Notes: generated by a model from the sequence alone, not told the origin. A DNA stretch of 64,000 bases from Neglectibacter sp. X58 (GCF_009936035.1 NZ_QWEO01000002.1:124001-188000); one strand, 5' to 3'; shown: positions 1 through 11,054, numbered from the stretch's first letter. Numbers and translations are program-made.

Positions 1-363
1 GGCCCTCTGTTAGGGCTGTTTATCGCCAAAGAGCTGCTGATGCTCTGCTGTGCCTTGGTACTTTTGAAAAAGCGCCGCCGCCCCGGCGGGGCCAAGTGGT
101 ATGGCAAGGTGGCCACGGTGATGTTTTATGTGTCTGTGTCCGTCATTGTGGTGATGGACGGCCTGCACCTGGCCGCCACGCCCCAGGCCTTTTACACAGT
201 GTCCTTTGTGCTCCTGACGCTTACAGCCCTGATGATGCTGTACGCCGCTTTCCGGTATTCCCAGGTGTTCTTCACCCTGCTCCATTCCACCGACGAGGAA
301 AACCATCTGGATCTCCCGGATGAGATCCACGCCAAAAAAGGCGGCCCGCCCCCAGCGGCTTAG
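1..363 (+). CDS. CDP-alcohol phosphatidyltransferase, C-terminal part (5' end outside window)
   Basis: Reading frame 1 is open from the first base to a TAG at 361-363, so the start lies upstream. The visible 120 residues contain a basic loop followed by the segment AKWYGKVATVMFY and two hydrophobic helices, which is the C-terminal pattern of the CDP-alcohol phosphatidyltransferase family (PgsA or cardiolipin-synthase-like). Such integral membrane enzymes move a phosphatidyl group from CDP-diacylglycerol to an alcohol, usually glycerol-3-phosphate. The catalytic CDP-alcohol motif would lie upstream and cannot be seen, so the substrate is not assignable. The stop codon is formed by the first three bases of the inverted-repeat element that follows. 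Confidence 0.7.
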   Translation, partial: GPLLGLFIAKELLMLCCALVLLKKRRRPGGAKWYGKVATVMFYVSVSVIVVMDGLHLAATPQAFYTVSFVLLTLTALMMLYAAFRYSQVFFTLLHSTDEENHLDLPDEIHAKKGGPPPAA

Positions 364-587
364 GGCTTGTTTGGAAATAGAGAAAGTGCTGAATTTTTGA
401 GACAAAACGGAGCGGTTTCAAGGCGGATGAACCGCAAACGCACATATGCGTTTTAGACAGGCTGAACATTCCGTTTACGGAATGTTTTCGCCTTGTCGAG
501 GATTTTCAACTCAGAGAAACGCAAACGCATACATGCGTTCCGCTTTGGACAAAAAGACGGTGTTTTCGATTTTTCAAACAAGCCCTA
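361..587. repeat. Dispersed inverted-repeat element, family A copy 1
   Basis: The ends are imperfect inverted repeats, TAGGGCTTGTTTGGAAA at the left and TTTCAAACAAGCCCTA at the right. The interior holds smaller hairpins (ACGCAcatATGCGT type near 440, AACATTCCG/CGGAATGTT near 465-485) and the core shared with the copies at 11055-11216 and 39148-39312: GGTTTCAAGGCGGA..AACCGCAA at about 414-437, then TCGAGGATTTT at about 495-505. This copy is longer than the others because of the additional internal hairpins. It supplies the stop codon of the preceding gene. It could act as a terminator or be a non-autonomous mobile or REP-like element; it has no coding capacity. Confidence 0.75.
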
Positions 588-604
588 GGGCCTGCCTTAA
601 ACCC

Positions 605-680
605 AACGGAAAGGAGCGGCGCCGGTCTGCGCAAGGGGATTTTTCCCTTTTGTGCAGATTTTTGGTTCCCATAGCGTTTT
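605..680 (+). promoter_or_regulatory. Structured leader of addB, related to the tagD leader
   Basis: The 76 bases before addB begin with AACGGAAAGGAGCGG, contain a hairpin at 626-658 (TCTGC/GCAGA outer stem, GGG/CCC inner stem), and end GATTTTTGGT..CCATAGCG..TTTTATG. The leader of tagD (49783-49863) has the same order of blocks: AAAGGA.CGG..CCGG, a hairpin, GATTTTTGGT, CAT.GCG, T-run, ATG. Hairpin arms differ between the two but pair in both. The Shine-Dalgarno-like GAAAGGA lies about 60-70 bases upstream of the ATG and nothing purine-rich stands next to the start. Function unknown; an RNA element controlling translation is my inference. Confidence 0.5.
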
Positions 681-3600
681 ATGCTGCAATTTGTGCTGGG
701 CCGCGCGGGAAGCGGAAAAACAGAATATATGCGCAGGATGCTGGCGGACAAGGCCCTGTCAGGAGACAGCAGGTGCATCATGCTGGTGCCCGAGCAGTAT
801 TCCTTTGAAACGGAAAAGGCCATGCTGCGCCTGGCAGGGGCCAGGCAGGCCAATGCCATCGGCATCTACAGCTTCACGAGGCTTGCGGAAACCGTTTTCC
901 GCCGGGAAGGCGGGGCGGCAGGGCGCAGGCTCAGCGACGGGGGCAGGCGCATCCTGATGTCCTGCGCCATCGCGGCCTGCCAGGACAGCCTGGAGGTATA
1001 CCGCAGCGCCGCCCAAAGCGGGCGGACAACAGACATGATGCTCACCGCGGTAAACGAGATGAAAATGTGCGGGATAGAGCCTTTACAGCTTTTGGAAACA
1101 GCAGGGCGGCTGAAGGGCCAGGGCCTGGGACAGAAGGCGCGGGAGCTGGGGCTGATTTTTGAAACCTATGAAGCTTTGGTGGCGGCTTCCTACCTGGATG
1201 CCCGGGACGACCTGACAAGGCTGGCCCAGGCCCTGGAGGAAAGCCGCTTTTTTGCAGGCTGCACTGTGGCGGTAGATTCCTTTGAAGGCTTCACCGTCCA
1301 GGAAATGAAGGTGCTGGGGCAAATCCTCCGGCGGGCTGAAACCGTTACCGTCTCCTTGTGTACCGATGGCCTTGGGGATGACGCCGGGCTTTTCGCCCTG
1401 GTAGACCGCACCCATGCCCGCCTGCGCCGCCTAGCAGAGGAGCAGGGGGTGGGAATGCTGCCTCCTGTGGTGCTGACAGGCGCGCCGCGCTTTCATAATG
1501 AAAGCCTGAAGCTGCTGGAGGCTGGGCTTTTCTCCGGCGGGGAGGGGCTTTCCGCGGAGGACAGCCAGGGAGTTGCCCTGTTTCAGGCCAAGGACGTGTA
1601 CCAGGAGTCGGAATTTGTGGCGGCCACTATCCGGCGGCTGGTGGAGGAGCGGCACTGGCGGTACCGGGACATCTCCATCATCTGCCGGGATCCTTCCCGG
1701 TATTACGGCAGCCTGGACGTGGCCCTGAAAAAGCGAGACATTCCCTGTTTCATGTCCCAGCCCATGCGGGTGGACGCGGAGCCTGTAACGCGCTTTGCCC
1801 TGGGGGCCTTCCGGTGCGTGCAGTCGGGGCTTGCCACAGACAGCCTTTTGGAGCTTCTGAAAACCGGGGTGTCCGGCTTTACCGCGGAGGAAATTTCCGA
1901 TTTGGAAAATTACGCCTTCCTGTGGAAGGTAACCGGTTCCGGCTGGCGGCAGGAATTTGTCCGGCACCCCCAGGGCTTTGGGCGGGAATTTACAGAAGCG
2001 GACAGGGAATTTTTAGCCTATGTAAACGGCTTGCGGCAGCGGCTTATCACCCCGCTGCAGCAGTTTGCCGCCGCCACCCGGGACGCCACAGGGGAGGAAA
2101 TCTCCCAGGCGGTTTACACCCTGCTGACAGCATACGGCCTGGAAGAAACCCTGCCAGCCTACTGCCGGGAGCTGGAAAGGGCGGGCGAGGAGGGCCTTGC
2201 GGCGCGGCAGGTGCGGGTGTGGGAGCTTTTGATGGAGCTTCTGGATCAGATGCACAGCATTTTAGGGGACAGGAAGATCTCCCGGGAACGGTATTTCCAG
2301 CTTTTGCGGGAGGTGCTGGCGGCAGAGGACGTGTCGGAAATCCCTCAGACGGTGGACCAGGTGCTGTTCGGCACAGCAGAGCAGGTGCGCCAGTCCTCTC
2401 CCAAGGCGGCCTTCCTCATCGGCGTGGCGCAGGGGGAATTTCCCCTGGCCCCCCATTCCTCCGGGGTGTTTTCCGATGCGGAGCGCCGGGCGCTTTTAGA
2501 GCTTAACCTGCCTTTGGGGGATCCCCTGGAGCAGAAAGCCATAGAGGAGCGGTATCTGGCCTATTCCGTTGCCTGCGCCCCTTCCGAGGCGCTGTATATA
2601 AGCTGGCCTGCCTCCATAGGCGGGGAGGACAGGGAGCCAAGCGAGCTGGTGGCGGAGGTGCGGGCGCTGTTCCCAGCCCTTGCCCCCTTGGAAAACCTGC
2701 CGGAGGAATATTTTGCCAATTCCCTGGAGGCGGCTTTCTCCTACATGGCCCCCCGTCTCCAGGACAAAAGCCCCCAGGCCCAGGCCCTGCGCCTGCTTTT
2801 TGCAGGAGACGCCTATTATGAGGGCCGCATTGCCGCCCTGGAGCGGGCGGCGGGCCAGGGGGCTGTGGGCATGGAAAGCCCGGAACTGGCCCAAAAAATA
2901 TATGGGGAAAAGCCCTTTGTCTCCCCCACCCAGATTGAAACCTTCCATAGCTGTGCCTTTAAATATTTCTGCCGCTACGGCATAAACGCCCGGGAGCGCC
3001 GCCCCGCCGAGGTGGACGTGATGCAGTACGGCACCCTGATGCATTATCTGTTCGAGCAGGTGTTCCAGTGCCCCAAGGAACAGCGGGAAGCCTGGACGCA
3101 GCAGGAGCTGGAGCAGATTGTGCAGGGGCACATCGGGGACTATGCCCGGGACAGCCTGGGAGGCATGGAGCTTTTAAGCGGCAGGCAGAAATACCGGCTG
3201 GGGCGCATGGCCCAGTCTGCCTGCAAGCTGATACGCCATGTGGAAAAGGAACTTTCCCAAAGCCGCTTTGCCCCGGAGCATTTCGAGCTGGGCCTGGGAA
3301 GCGGCGGCTATCCCCCTCTGCAGGTAGAGCTGGGAAACGGCCGCATTGTCACCGTAGGGGGCACTATCGACCGGGTGGACGTGTACCACAGCCCCAGCGG
3401 GCAGGATTACGTGCGGGTGATTGACTATAAGACAGGGCGGAAAATCTTCAAGCTGGCAGACGTGCTTTACGGGCTGAACATGCAGATGCTGGTGTATCTT
3501 GCCGCTTTGGTAGAGCAGGGCGGGCAGGCCCCGGCAGGCATTCTCTACATGCCGGCGGCAGAGCCTTCCGTTTCCGCCGGGCGTGGGGAGGAGGACGCCG

Positions 3601-4013
3601 CCGTTCAGGAGCGGGCAGACAAGCTGCTGCGCATGAACGGGGTGGTGCTGGCGGATACGGAGATTATCGAGGCCATGGAGGCAGGGGCCAAGGGGAAATT
3701 TATCCCCGCCGCTTTGAACAAGGACGGCAGCCTGCGCAAAAGCCCCTCCCCGCCCCTGACAAAAGAGCAGATGGCCCTGGTGCTTGCCTATTCCAAGAAG
3801 CTGATTGCCGCCATGGGCCGGGAGCTGCTGCGGGGCGCGGCGGAAGCCCGCCCCAATTTAAACCGGCACAACGCCTGCCGGCTGTGCCCCTATGGGGCGG
3901 TGTGCGGCAGCGAGTTTTCAGAAAACGACGTGCAGGAGGACGACGCCTCCCAGGAGGAGGCTTTGGCCCGCATGAGGGAAGCTTTACAGGAAGGAGGGGA
4001 GCGGGATGGCTGA
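681..4013 (+). CDS. addB: ATP-dependent helicase/nuclease subunit B (AddB)
   Basis: At 1110 residues this matches the length of AddB, the partner of AddA in the double-strand-break resection complex that replaces RecBCD in Bacillota. The N-terminus carries a Walker A motif, GRAGSGKTE, at residues 7-15. The C-terminal third has a RecB-type nuclease signature VIDYKTGRK and the four cysteines of the 4Fe-4S clasp: C758 (in SCAFKYFC) and C1066, C1069, C1075 (in NACRLCPYGAVCG), the C-X2-C-X5-C spacing known for AddB. The complex unwinds and degrades DNA ends until Chi, then allows RecA loading. addB overlaps addA by 8 bases, so the two are translationally coupled. The start ATG at 681 has no adjacent ribosome binding site (see leader). 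Confidence 0.96.
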   Translation: MLQFVLGRAGSGKTEYMRRMLADKALSGDSRCIMLVPEQYSFETEKAMLRLAGARQANAIGIYSFTRLAETVFRREGGAAGRRLSDGGRRILMSCAIAACQDSLEVYRSAAQSGRTTDMMLTAVNEMKMCGIEPLQLLETAGRLKGQGLGQKARELGLIFETYEALVAASYLDARDDLTRLAQALEESRFFAGCTVAVDSFEGFTVQEMKVLGQILRRAETVTVSLCTDGLGDDAGLFALVDRTHARLRRLAEEQGVGMLPPVVLTGAPRFHNESLKLLEAGLFSGGEGLSAEDSQGVALFQAKDVYQESEFVAATIRRLVEERHWRYRDISIICRDPSRYYGSLDVALKKRDIPCFMSQPMRVDAEPVTRFALGAFRCVQSGLATDSLLELLKTGVSGFTAEEISDLENYAFLWKVTGSGWRQEFVRHPQGFGREFTEADREFLAYVNGLRQRLITPLQQFAAATRDATGEEISQAVYTLLTAYGLEETLPAYCRELERAGEEGLAARQVRVWELLMELLDQMHSILGDRKISRERYFQLLREVLAAEDVSEIPQTVDQVLFGTAEQVRQSSPKAAFLIGVAQGEFPLAPHSSGVFSDAERRALLELNLPLGDPLEQKAIEERYLAYSVACAPSEALYISWPASIGGEDREPSELVAEVRALFPALAPLENLPEEYFANSLEAAFSYMAPRLQDKSPQAQALRLLFAGDAYYEGRIAALERAAGQGAVGMESPELAQKIYGEKPFVSPTQIETFHSCAFKYFCRYGINARERRPAEVDVMQYGTLMHYLFEQVFQCPKEQREAWTQQELEQIVQGHIGDYARDSLGGMELLSGRQKYRLGRMAQSACKLIRHVEKELSQSRFAPEHFELGLGSGGYPPLQVELGNGRIVTVGGTIDRVDVYHSPSGQDYVRVIDYKTGRKIFKLADVLYGLNMQMLVYLAALVEQGGQAPAGILYMPAAEPSVSAGRGEEDAAVQERADKLLRMNGVVLADTEIIEAMEAGAKGKFIPAALNKDGSLRKSPSPPLTKEQMALVLAYSKKLIAAMGRELLRGAAEARPNLNRHNACRLCPYGAVCGSEFSENDVQEDDASQEEALARMREALQEGGERDG

Positions 4014-7000
4014 AACAGCCTGGACCCGTGCCCAGCAGGACGCTATCTCCGCCCGGCGGGGCACAGTGCTGGTGGCGGCGGCGGCGGGCAGCGGCAAGAC
4101 GGCCGTGCTGGTACAGCGGGCCATTGAGCGGCTGACAGACAGGGAAAACCCTGTCCCCGCCGACCGGCTGCTGATTGTCACCTTTACAAAGGCCGCGGCC
4201 CAGGAAATGCGGGCCAGGCTGGAGCAGCGCCTGTGGGGGCTTATCCGGGAGAACCCGGAAAACCCGGTGCTGCGCCGCCAAAGCCTGCTTCTGCCCCAGG
4301 CCCACATCGGCACGGTGGACAGCTTCTGCGCGGAGATGGTGCGGGAATTTTTCCATGTGCTGGACATCTCCCCGGAGTTTACCATCCTTTCCGACAAGCG
4401 GGAGGAGGAGCTTTGCGGGGAGGCCCTGGAAGAAGCCCTCCAGGCGGCCTTTGAGTCCGGGGAGGTGGCGGAACTGGCAGACGCCTTTACCGGGGAGCGG
4501 GACGACAGGCGGCTTGCCGCCATGGTGCGCACCCTGTACCGCTTTATGCAGTCCCACCCCTTCCCGGAAAGGTGGTTAGAGGAAAAGGTGGCCCTTTACG
4601 AGCAGGGGGACGGGGCGCTGTGGGAAGGGGCGGTTTTGTCCTATGCCAAAGAGATTGCCGCCTATTGCTGCGGCCTGCTGGAAGCCGGGCAGGAAGCCGC
4701 AGCCCAGGACGTGAAGCTGGAGGAAAACTTCGGCCCGGTGTTCACAGAGGACAGGCGGCAGCTTTCAGCCCTTATGGAGGCCTGCGCCGCCGGAGACTGG
4801 GACAAGGCCCTAGCTCTGCGGCAGGCCTTTGCCCCCAGCCGCCGGAAGCCCCTGCGGGGCTATAAAGAAGATCCTCTTTTCTGCCGGCTGGATGCCTGCC
4901 GCAAGGAGGTGGCAAAGGCCCTGGAACCTTTAGAAAAGTGCCTGTGCGGCACGAGAGGGGAAAACTGCCGGGAGCTGCAGGAGACCGCCCCCCTTTTAAA
5001 GAGCCTGCAAGCCCTCACCCTGGACTTTTCCCGGCGGTACAGGGAAAAAAAGCGGGAGCGGGATTTTCTCGATTACAGCGACCTGGAGCATTTGGCGATA
5101 GAGCTTTTCTGCAGGCCCGACGGTTCCCCCACCCCGGTGGCAAAAGAGGTGTCGGCGCGCTTCGGGGAAATCATGATAGACGAATACCAGGACATTAACG
5201 AGGTGCAGGATTCCCTGTTCCGGGCTGTGTCCCAGGATGAAAAGAACCTCTTTATGGTGGGGGATGTAAAGCAGAGCATTTACGGCTTCCGCCGGGCCAT
5301 GCCGGAAATCTTCCTCCGGCGCAGAAAGAGCTTTCCCCTGTACGACAGGGAACAGGACAGCTATCCCGCCTCCATTGTGCTGGACAGGAACTTCCGCTCC
5401 CGCAGGGAGGTGACGGAGTCGGTAAACTTCGTGTTCTCCCAGCTTATGAGCCGGGAGGCGGGAGACATCGACTACACCGGGGAGGAGCGGCTGGTGTGCG
5501 CCGCCCCCTATGAGGACAAGGCAGGGTGTGAAACAGAGGTTTTGCTGATAGACCGCCAGGGCGTGCCGACGGAAACAGCGGAAGCCGCCGCCATTGGGAA
5601 GCGAATCCGGGAGATGGTGGAGGCGGGCTTTCCCATCACCGCCAAGGAAGGGGAGCGCCCCGCCTGCTGGGGGGACTTCTGCATCCTGCTGCGCAGCGCC
5701 AATAAATACGCCCACCGCTATGCCCGGGAGCTTGCGGCCCTGGGGGTGCCGGCCCGGGCGGCGTCCTCCGGCGGTTTTTTTGCCGCCAAGGAGGTGCAGG
5801 CTGTGCTGTCCCTTTTGCGGGTTATCGACAACCCTAACCAGGACATCCCCCTGCTGGCTGTGCTGATGAGTCCTTTATACGGCTTCACCCCCGACGATTT
5901 AGCCCGCCTGCGGGAGGGGGACAGGAAATCCTCCCTGTACATTTCCCTTTTGCGGGGGGCAAAGGAAAACGCCCTGTGCCGCCGGGTTCTGGAAGAGGTG
6001 GGGGAACTGCGGAGCCTTTGCGCCACCATGCCTGCCGACGCCTTCCTCACTTTGCTCTACAGCCGCACAGGATATCCCGACATGGTGCTGGCCATGGAGG
6101 AGGGCCGCTCCCGCCTGGAAAACCTGCGGCTTTTGCAGCAGTACGCCAAGGAATATGAAGGCTCCGGGTACCACGGGCTTTCCGGCTTTGTCCGTTTTTT
6201 AGACAGGCTGCGGGAGGGCGGCGCGGATTTGCAGGCCGCCCAGCCCCAGCAGGAGGACGGCCCCGCAGTGCAGATTATGAGCGTACACCGGGCAAAGGGC
6301 CTGGAATTCCCAGTGTGCATTGTGGCGGGCTGCGGGCGCAGCTTTGTAACAGACCAGCGGGACGATGTGCTTCTCCACCCTGTTTTGGGCCTGGGGGTGA
6401 AGCTGAAGGACGCGGCCCGCTCCGCCCGGTATACCACCACCGCCCGGGAGGCCATTGCCCTGGAATCTGCCCGCTCCTCCGCGGCGGAGGAACTGCGGGT
6501 GCTGTATGTAGCCATGACCCGGGCCAAGGAAAAGCTTATCCTCGCAGGCTCCGGGGAAAAAATGGAAGAAATGGTGGGAAAGCTTGCCATGCGGGCCGCT
6601 GGCGCGGGGGTAAGCCCTTATCTGGTGCGCAAGGCAAAAAACGCACTGGAGTGGCTTGTCCTCTGCGCCCTGCGCCATCCGGACGGCGGGGAACTGCGGA
6701 AAACAGCCGGGGCGGAAGACCTGCCCCTGTGCCGGGAATCCTTCACCCCCTGGCGCATCCAGGCCATCCCATATGCCCCCCCTCCCCTGCCGGAAGCTGG
6801 GGAAGTGGAAGATATCCCGCCTCCAGACCTTATGCTGGCGGCACGTCTGCGGGAGCGGGCCTCCTTCCAATATCCCTATGCCGGGCGGCTGGAGATCCCC
6901 GCCAAGGTGTCTGCCTCCAAGCTGGCGGCAGAGCAGGGCGGGGCCGGGGAAATCAGCCTGTCCCGCCCTGCCTGGCTGGGGGAAAAGGGCATGACCCCTG

Positions 7001-7521
7001 CGGAAAGGGGCATTGCCCTTCACGAGTTCATGCAGTTTGCAGACTTTCACGCTGCCGCCGAAAACTCGGAAAAGGAGCTTATGCGGCTGGTGGAAAAGGC
7101 ATGGCTTACCCCGGAACAGGGGGAAGCGGTGGACGTTCACCGGGTGCGGGCCTTTTTCCAGGGAAGCCTGGGCAGGCGCGTGCTGGCCTCAGCCGAGGTT
7201 TTAAAAGAAAGGCGCTTCACTGTCACCCTCCCCGCCCATATGGTTCGGGAGGGCCTGGAGGACGGGGGCCTGGAGGAGCAGGTGGTGCTCCAGGGCGCTG
7301 TGGACTGCACCTTTCTGGAAGGCGGACGCATACATATTATTGACTTTAAAACAGACCGGGTGGAAACGGTTGAGGAGCTTTGGCAGCGGTATCAGGTGCA
7401 GATACGCCTGTATGCCTATGCCATGGAGCAGGCCACAGGGCAGCAGGTGGGAGACTTAATTTTATATTCCACCTATCTCAGCCAGGCCTGCGTGAAGCCC
7501 TACAGCCGGGACGCATCATAA
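4006..7521 (+). CDS. addA: ATP-dependent helicase/nuclease subunit A (AddA)
   Basis: This 1171-residue protein is a UvrD/Rep-type superfamily 1 helicase with a C-terminal nuclease. Near the N-terminus it has the Walker A motif [12 protein letters not shown]; further on the helicase motif [11 protein letters not shown]; then [14 protein letters not shown], a late helicase motif; and near the C-terminus IIDFKTDRV, the RecB-family nuclease motif. AddA supplies the ATP-driven 3'-5' motor and one of the two nuclease sites of AddAB. It begins 8 bases before the end of addB behind a GGAAGGAGGGGAG ribosome binding site located inside addB. The beta-mannosidase gene follows after only 16 bases, so read-through is likely. 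Confidence 0.96.
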   Translation: MAETAWTRAQQDAISARRGTVLVAAAAGSGKTAVLVQRAIERLTDRENPVPADRLLIVTFTKAAAQEMRARLEQRLWGLIRENPENPVLRRQSLLLPQAHIGTVDSFCAEMVREFFHVLDISPEFTILSDKREEELCGEALEEALQAAFESGEVAELADAFTGERDDRRLAAMVRTLYRFMQSHPFPERWLEEKVALYEQGDGALWEGAVLSYAKEIAAYCCGLLEAGQEAAAQDVKLEENFGPVFTEDRRQLSALMEACAAGDWDKALALRQAFAPSRRKPLRGYKEDPLFCRLDACRKEVAKALEPLEKCLCGTRGENCRELQETAPLLKSLQALTLDFSRRYREKKRERDFLDYSDLEHLAIELFCRPDGSPTPVAKEVSARFGEIMIDEYQDINEVQDSLFRAVSQDEKNLFMVGDVKQSIYGFRRAMPEIFLRRRKSFPLYDREQDSYPASIVLDRNFRSRREVTESVNFVFSQLMSREAGDIDYTGEERLVCAAPYEDKAGCETEVLLIDRQGVPTETAEAAAIGKRIREMVEAGFPITAKEGERPACWGDFCILLRSANKYAHRYARELAALGVPARAASSGGFFAAKEVQAVLSLLRVIDNPNQDIPLLAVLMSPLYGFTPDDLARLREGDRKSSLYISLLRGAKENALCRRVLEEVGELRSLCATMPADAFLTLLYSRTGYPDMVLAMEEGRSRLENLRLLQQYAKEYEGSGYHGLSGFVRFLDRLREGGADLQAAQPQQEDGPAVQIMSVHRAKGLEFPVCIVAGCGRSFVTDQRDDVLLHPVLGLGVKLKDAARSARYTTTAREAIALESARSSAAEELRVLYVAMTRAKEKLILAGSGEKMEEMVGKLAMRAAGAGVSPYLVRKAKNALEWLVLCALRHPDGGELRKTAGAEDLPLCRESFTPWRIQAIPYAPPPLPEAGEVEDIPPPDLMLAARLRERASFQYPYAGRLEIPAKVSASKLAAEQGGAGEISLSRPAWLGEKGMTPAERGIALHEFMQFADFHAAAENSEKELMRLVEKAWLTPEQGEAVDVHRVRAFFQGSLGRRVLASAEVLKERRFTVTLPAHMVREGLEDGGLEEQVVLQGAVDCTFLEGGRIHIIDFKTDRVETVEELWQRYQVQIRLYAYAMEQATGQQVGDLILYSTYLSQACVKPYSRDAS

Positions 7522-7537
7522 AAAAGGGGGAGCGGAT

Positions 7538-9967
7538 ATGATAAGCCAGAGCTTGCACGAGGGATGGACGCTGGAAATCCTGGGGAAAAACAGGAAATAC
7601 CCGGCAAAGGTGCCGGGCACGGTATATGGCGCGCTGCTGGAAGCCGGGTCCATGGAAGATCCCTTCTGGCGGGACAACGAGCTGAAGGCCCTGCAGGTGA
7701 TGGAGGACGATTTCCTCTTTGAAACCGCCTTTGTCCCGGCGGAGGGAATGCTCCAGTGCCAGAACGTCTACCTGCGGTTTGAGGGCATCGACACCCTGGG
7801 AGAGGTAAGCCTTAACGGCGTGCCCTTAGGGCAGACAGACAACATGCACCGGGTTTGGGAATTTGAAGCCGGCCACCTGCTGCGGGAAGGGGAAAACGTT
7901 CTGCGGGTAAAGCTTTCCTCCCCCACCCGGTTCATCCGGGAACACTATAACCCCCAGAAGGCGGAGGGCACAAGCGACGCCATGAAGGGCTTTCCCGCCC
8001 TGCGCAAGGCCCACTGCATGTTCGGCTGGGACTGGGGCCCCCGCCTGCCCGACGCGGGCATTTTCCGGCCTGTTACCCTGCTGGGGGACGAGGGCGCGTA
8101 TATCCGGGAGGTTCGGGTGCGGCAGAAGCACGCGGACGGCAAGGTGGAGCTTTCCCTGGGGTTAAGCGCCTCCTCCACCGCAGAGGATGTACGCTTTACA
8201 GCAGAGCTGGTAGATCCGGACGGGAACGCCAAAGCCTTTTCCACTGTCCCCATGGCCTTAACTGTAGAAAATCCCCAGCTATGGTGGCCAAGGGGCTACG
8301 GCGGGCAGCCCCTTTACACCGTCAAAGTGAAGGCCCTGTCCCAGGAAGGCCGGGTGCTGGACATGTGGGAGCGGAAAATCGGCCTGCGCACAGCCACAAT
8401 GCACATCGAAAAGGATGCATTCGGGGAAAGCTTTGCCCACGAGATAAACGGGGTGCAGGTTTTCGCCATGGGCGCGGACTATATCCCAGAGGACAACCTC
8501 CTGGGCCGGGTTACCCCGGAGCGCACCCGCCGGCTGCTGGAGGACTGCTGCGCCGCCAATTTCAACACCATCCGGGTGTGGGGCGGAGGCTATTACCCTG
8601 ACGACTGGTTTTATGACGTCTGCGACGAGCTGGGCCTCTTAGTGTGGCAGGACTGCATGTTCGCCTGCGCCACCTATGAGCTGACCCCGGCGTTTTCCCG
8701 GAACATCCAGGCGGAAATCGCGTACAATGTTAAGCGCCTGCGCCACCATCCCTCCCTGGCCCTGTGGTGCGGCAACAACGAGATGGAAATGTTTGTGGAC
8801 GAGGGGGAATGGGGGGCTTCCTTCCGGCAGAAGGCAGACTACATCCGCATGTACGAATACATCATCCCCAAAGTGATACAGGAGCAGGATCCTGACGCCT
8901 TCTACTGGCCCGCCAGCCCCTCCAGCGGCGGGGGCTTTGACGATCCCAACGGGCGCAGCCGGGGGGATATACACGACTGGAGCATCTGGCATGGCATGCG
9001 GCCCTTTGCGGACTACCGCAAGGGCGCCTGCCGGTATCTCTCCGAGTTTGGTTTCGAGTCCTTCCCCTGCCTGAAAACAGTGGAAACCTTCACCCTGCCG
9101 GAGGACAGGAACCTCTTTTCCTATGTGATGGAAAAGCACCAGCGCTGCGCCCATGGCAGCGCCCTGACCATGGCCTACCTCCAGCAGATGTATTTATATC
9201 CCGCCAGCTTTGAAACAGCCCTCTATGCTTCCCAGCTTCTCCAGGCCGAGGCCGTACGCTATGGGGTGGAACACATGCGCCGCCAGCGGGGCCTGTGCAT
9301 GGGCACTCTTTACTGGCAGCTTAACGACTGCTGGCCTGGGGCCTCCTGGTCGTCCATCGACTGCACCGGGCGCTGGAAGGCCCTGCATTACTTTGCCAAA
9401 CGGTTCTTTGCCCCTGTGCTCCTCTCCTGCCAGGAGGAGGGCATGCTCACCCAGAACCCCAACATCAACGCGGAACCCTATGACATGGAAAAGAGCATCC
9501 GCCTTGCCGTAACAAACGATACCTTAAAGCCCCGGCAGTTTGTGGCGAAATGGGCCTTGCGGGACAGGCTGGGCCGGGTGAAGCGGGAGGAAACCATCTG
9601 CCTGTCCGTGAACCCCCTGCAAAGCGTAACCCTGCCCAAAACCCACCTGCCGGAGGCGGACATTTTCCAGGACTATGTCAGCTACCATCTCTACGAGCTG
9701 GGCCGGGAGCTTTCCAGCGGCACCGTCATTTTCTCCCTGCCTAAATTTTTCCAGTTTGCAGACCCCCGCCTGGGGCTGCGGCTGGAGGGGGACGAAATTG
9801 TGGTGACGGCAGGGGCCTATGCCAGGGGCGTGGAGATCCAAAATGGGGCGGAGGACTTGCTCCTTTCCGACAACTACTTTGACATGAACCCCGGGGAGCG
9901 CAGGGTGAAAATCCTCCGTGGCGAGCCTTCCGGCCTGCGGGCCCGCAGCGTCTATGATATCCGGTAA
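7538..9967 (+). CDS. Beta-mannosidase, glycoside hydrolase family 2
   Basis: The 809-residue protein follows the GH2 plan: an N-terminal jelly roll (residues about 1-180), an immunoglobulin-like domain, then a TIM barrel. Within the barrel it has [19 protein letters not shown] and WCGNNEME, whose glutamate (residue 415) is the expected acid/base, and [10 protein letters not shown], whose first glutamate (residue 503) is the expected nucleophile; the 88-residue spacing is close to known beta-mannosidases. It removes terminal beta-mannose from manno-oligosaccharides. There is no signal peptide, so it acts in the cytoplasm. The ATG follows a GGGGGAG site. Its place 16 bases behind addA is functionally unrelated to DNA repair. 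Another GH2 specificity is possible but less likely from these motifs. Confidence 0.88.
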   Translation: MISQSLHEGWTLEILGKNRKYPAKVPGTVYGALLEAGSMEDPFWRDNELKALQVMEDDFLFETAFVPAEGMLQCQNVYLRFEGIDTLGEVSLNGVPLGQTDNMHRVWEFEAGHLLREGENVLRVKLSSPTRFIREHYNPQKAEGTSDAMKGFPALRKAHCMFGWDWGPRLPDAGIFRPVTLLGDEGAYIREVRVRQKHADGKVELSLGLSASSTAEDVRFTAELVDPDGNAKAFSTVPMALTVENPQLWWPRGYGGQPLYTVKVKALSQEGRVLDMWERKIGLRTATMHIEKDAFGESFAHEINGVQVFAMGADYIPEDNLLGRVTPERTRRLLEDCCAANFNTIRVWGGGYYPDDWFYDVCDELGLLVWQDCMFACATYELTPAFSRNIQAEIAYNVKRLRHHPSLALWCGNNEMEMFVDEGEWGASFRQKADYIRMYEYIIPKVIQEQDPDAFYWPASPSSGGGFDDPNGRSRGDIHDWSIWHGMRPFADYRKGACRYLSEFGFESFPCLKTVETFTLPEDRNLFSYVMEKHQRCAHGSALTMAYLQQMYLYPASFETALYASQLLQAEAVRYGVEHMRRQRGLCMGTLYWQLNDCWPGASWSSIDCTGRWKALHYFAKRFFAPVLLSCQEEGMLTQNPNINAEPYDMEKSIRLAVTNDTLKPRQFVAKWALRDRLGRVKREETICLSVNPLQSVTLPKTHLPEADIFQDYVSYHLYELGRELSSGTVIFSLPKFFQFADPRLGLRLEGDEIVVTAGAYARGVEIQNGAEDLLLSDNYFDMNPGERRVKILRGEPSGLRARSVYDIR

Positions 9968-9972
9968 AAAAC

Positions 9973-10001
9973 TTGACAAGCCTTTCAGGAAAGCGTATAA
10001 T
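9973..10001 (+). promoter_or_regulatory. Consensus sigma-A promoter for the Nudix gene
   Basis: TTGACA (9973-9978) and TATAAT (9996-10001) match both hexamers perfectly with a 17-base spacer. The -35 box starts six bases after the beta-mannosidase stop, so transcription restarts here. The gene start is about 46 bases downstream of the -10 box. Confidence 0.9.
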
Positions 10002-10046
10002 GAACGTCCCAAACAACACGCTTGTTCAGAGAAAGGGGAGGCCGAC

Positions 10047-10976
10047 ATGAAAACCGACAAAACATTTGGCGCGCCAGAGCCGGGCAAAGCTTACCGCAGC
10101 CGGGAGGGCGCATACCTGCTGGCTGTGCAGGACGGCCTGCTTGCTGTGGCGGACACGCCCTCCGGCTGGTTCCTGCCCGGCGGCGGGACAGATCCCGGCG
10201 AAAGCCATGAAGCGTGCATCTGCCGGGAGTGCCTGGAAGAGCTGGGCTGCCCAGCCCGCGCCGGCCAGTACATAGGCTGTGCAGAGGGATATCTGGGCCA
10301 GACAGATTTTGGCCCCATTCATGCCATCCAGTTTTACTATGCAGGCGCTCTGGGCACAAAATCCCAAGAGCCTATAGAGCCTGACCACACATTTATCTGG
10401 GTGCCTGTAGAGGAAGCCGCCCAGAAGATGAAGCTGGAAATGCAACGCTGGGCAGTGCAGAAGCTGCTGGAGAAAACAGGGCAGGCCGGGGAACAATGGG
10501 ATTTATACACCCAAGACCGGGTGCTTACCGGGGAAACCCACCTGCGGGGAGCCCCCCTGCCGGAGGGCCGCTACCATCTGGTGGTACATATCTGGATCCG
10601 CAATCCAAAGGGGCAGTTCCTCATCTCCCAGCGCGGGGCGGACAGGCCCGCATTCCCCCTTCTGTGGGAATGCACAGGCGGCTCGGTGGTGAAAGGCGAG
10701 GACAGCCTTACCGGCGCTTTGCGGGAAGTGAAGGAGGAAGTGGGGCTGGATTTGCCCCCGGAAGGCGGGAAGCTGATTCACAGCGAAGTCCGGGGAGAGG
10801 GCTTCCAGGATATCCTGGACGTGTGGCTCTTTGACTATAACGGCCCCCTGGCCCTGGAAAAGGCCACTACAAAGGAAGTGGCACAGTGCCGCTGGATGGA
10901 CAAAAGCGAGATACAGGCCCTGTATGACAGCGGGGAACTGGTGCCCACTTTAGGCTATGTTTTCCCCCTCCTTTAG
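10047..10976 (+). CDS. Tandem Nudix hydrolase
   Basis: The 309-residue protein contains two complete Nudix boxes. The first, at about residues 48-70, contains GGGTDPGESHEACICRECLE followed by ELG; the second, at about residues 210-235, contains GEDSLTGALREVKEEVG. Both keep the REx2EExG metal-binding core, so both domains may be active. Nudix enzymes split nucleoside diphosphates linked to another group; the double arrangement gives no clear substrate, and isopentenyl-diphosphate isomerase-like or MutT-like activity are both open. The start at 10047 is chosen because AAAGGGGAGG precedes it and a perfect promoter lies between it and earlier in-frame codons. A strong terminator follows, so the gene is a single transcription unit. 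Confidence 0.85.
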   Translation: MKTDKTFGAPEPGKAYRSREGAYLLAVQDGLLAVADTPSGWFLPGGGTDPGESHEACICRECLEELGCPARAGQYIGCAEGYLGQTDFGPIHAIQFYYAGALGTKSQEPIEPDHTFIWVPVEEAAQKMKLEMQRWAVQKLLEKTGQAGEQWDLYTQDRVLTGETHLRGAPLPEGRYHLVVHIWIRNPKGQFLISQRGADRPAFPLLWECTGGSVVKGEDSLTGALREVKEEVGLDLPPEGGKLIHSEVRGEGFQDILDVWLFDYNGPLALEKATTKEVAQCRWMDKSEIQALYDSGELVPTLGYVFPLL

Positions 10977-11013
10977 GAGGGCCTGCTAAAAAATCTCTGC
11001 TGTGATATATAGC

Positions 11014-11053
11014 AAACGCACCTGGGTATGGAATCCACGCCCAGGTGCGTTTT
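11014..11053 (+). terminator. Rho-independent terminator after the Nudix gene
   Basis: AAACGCACCTGGG pairs with CCCAGGTGCGTTT around a 14-base loop, followed by a T-run that continues into the neighbouring repeat element. Confidence 0.85.
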
Positions 11054-11054
11054 T

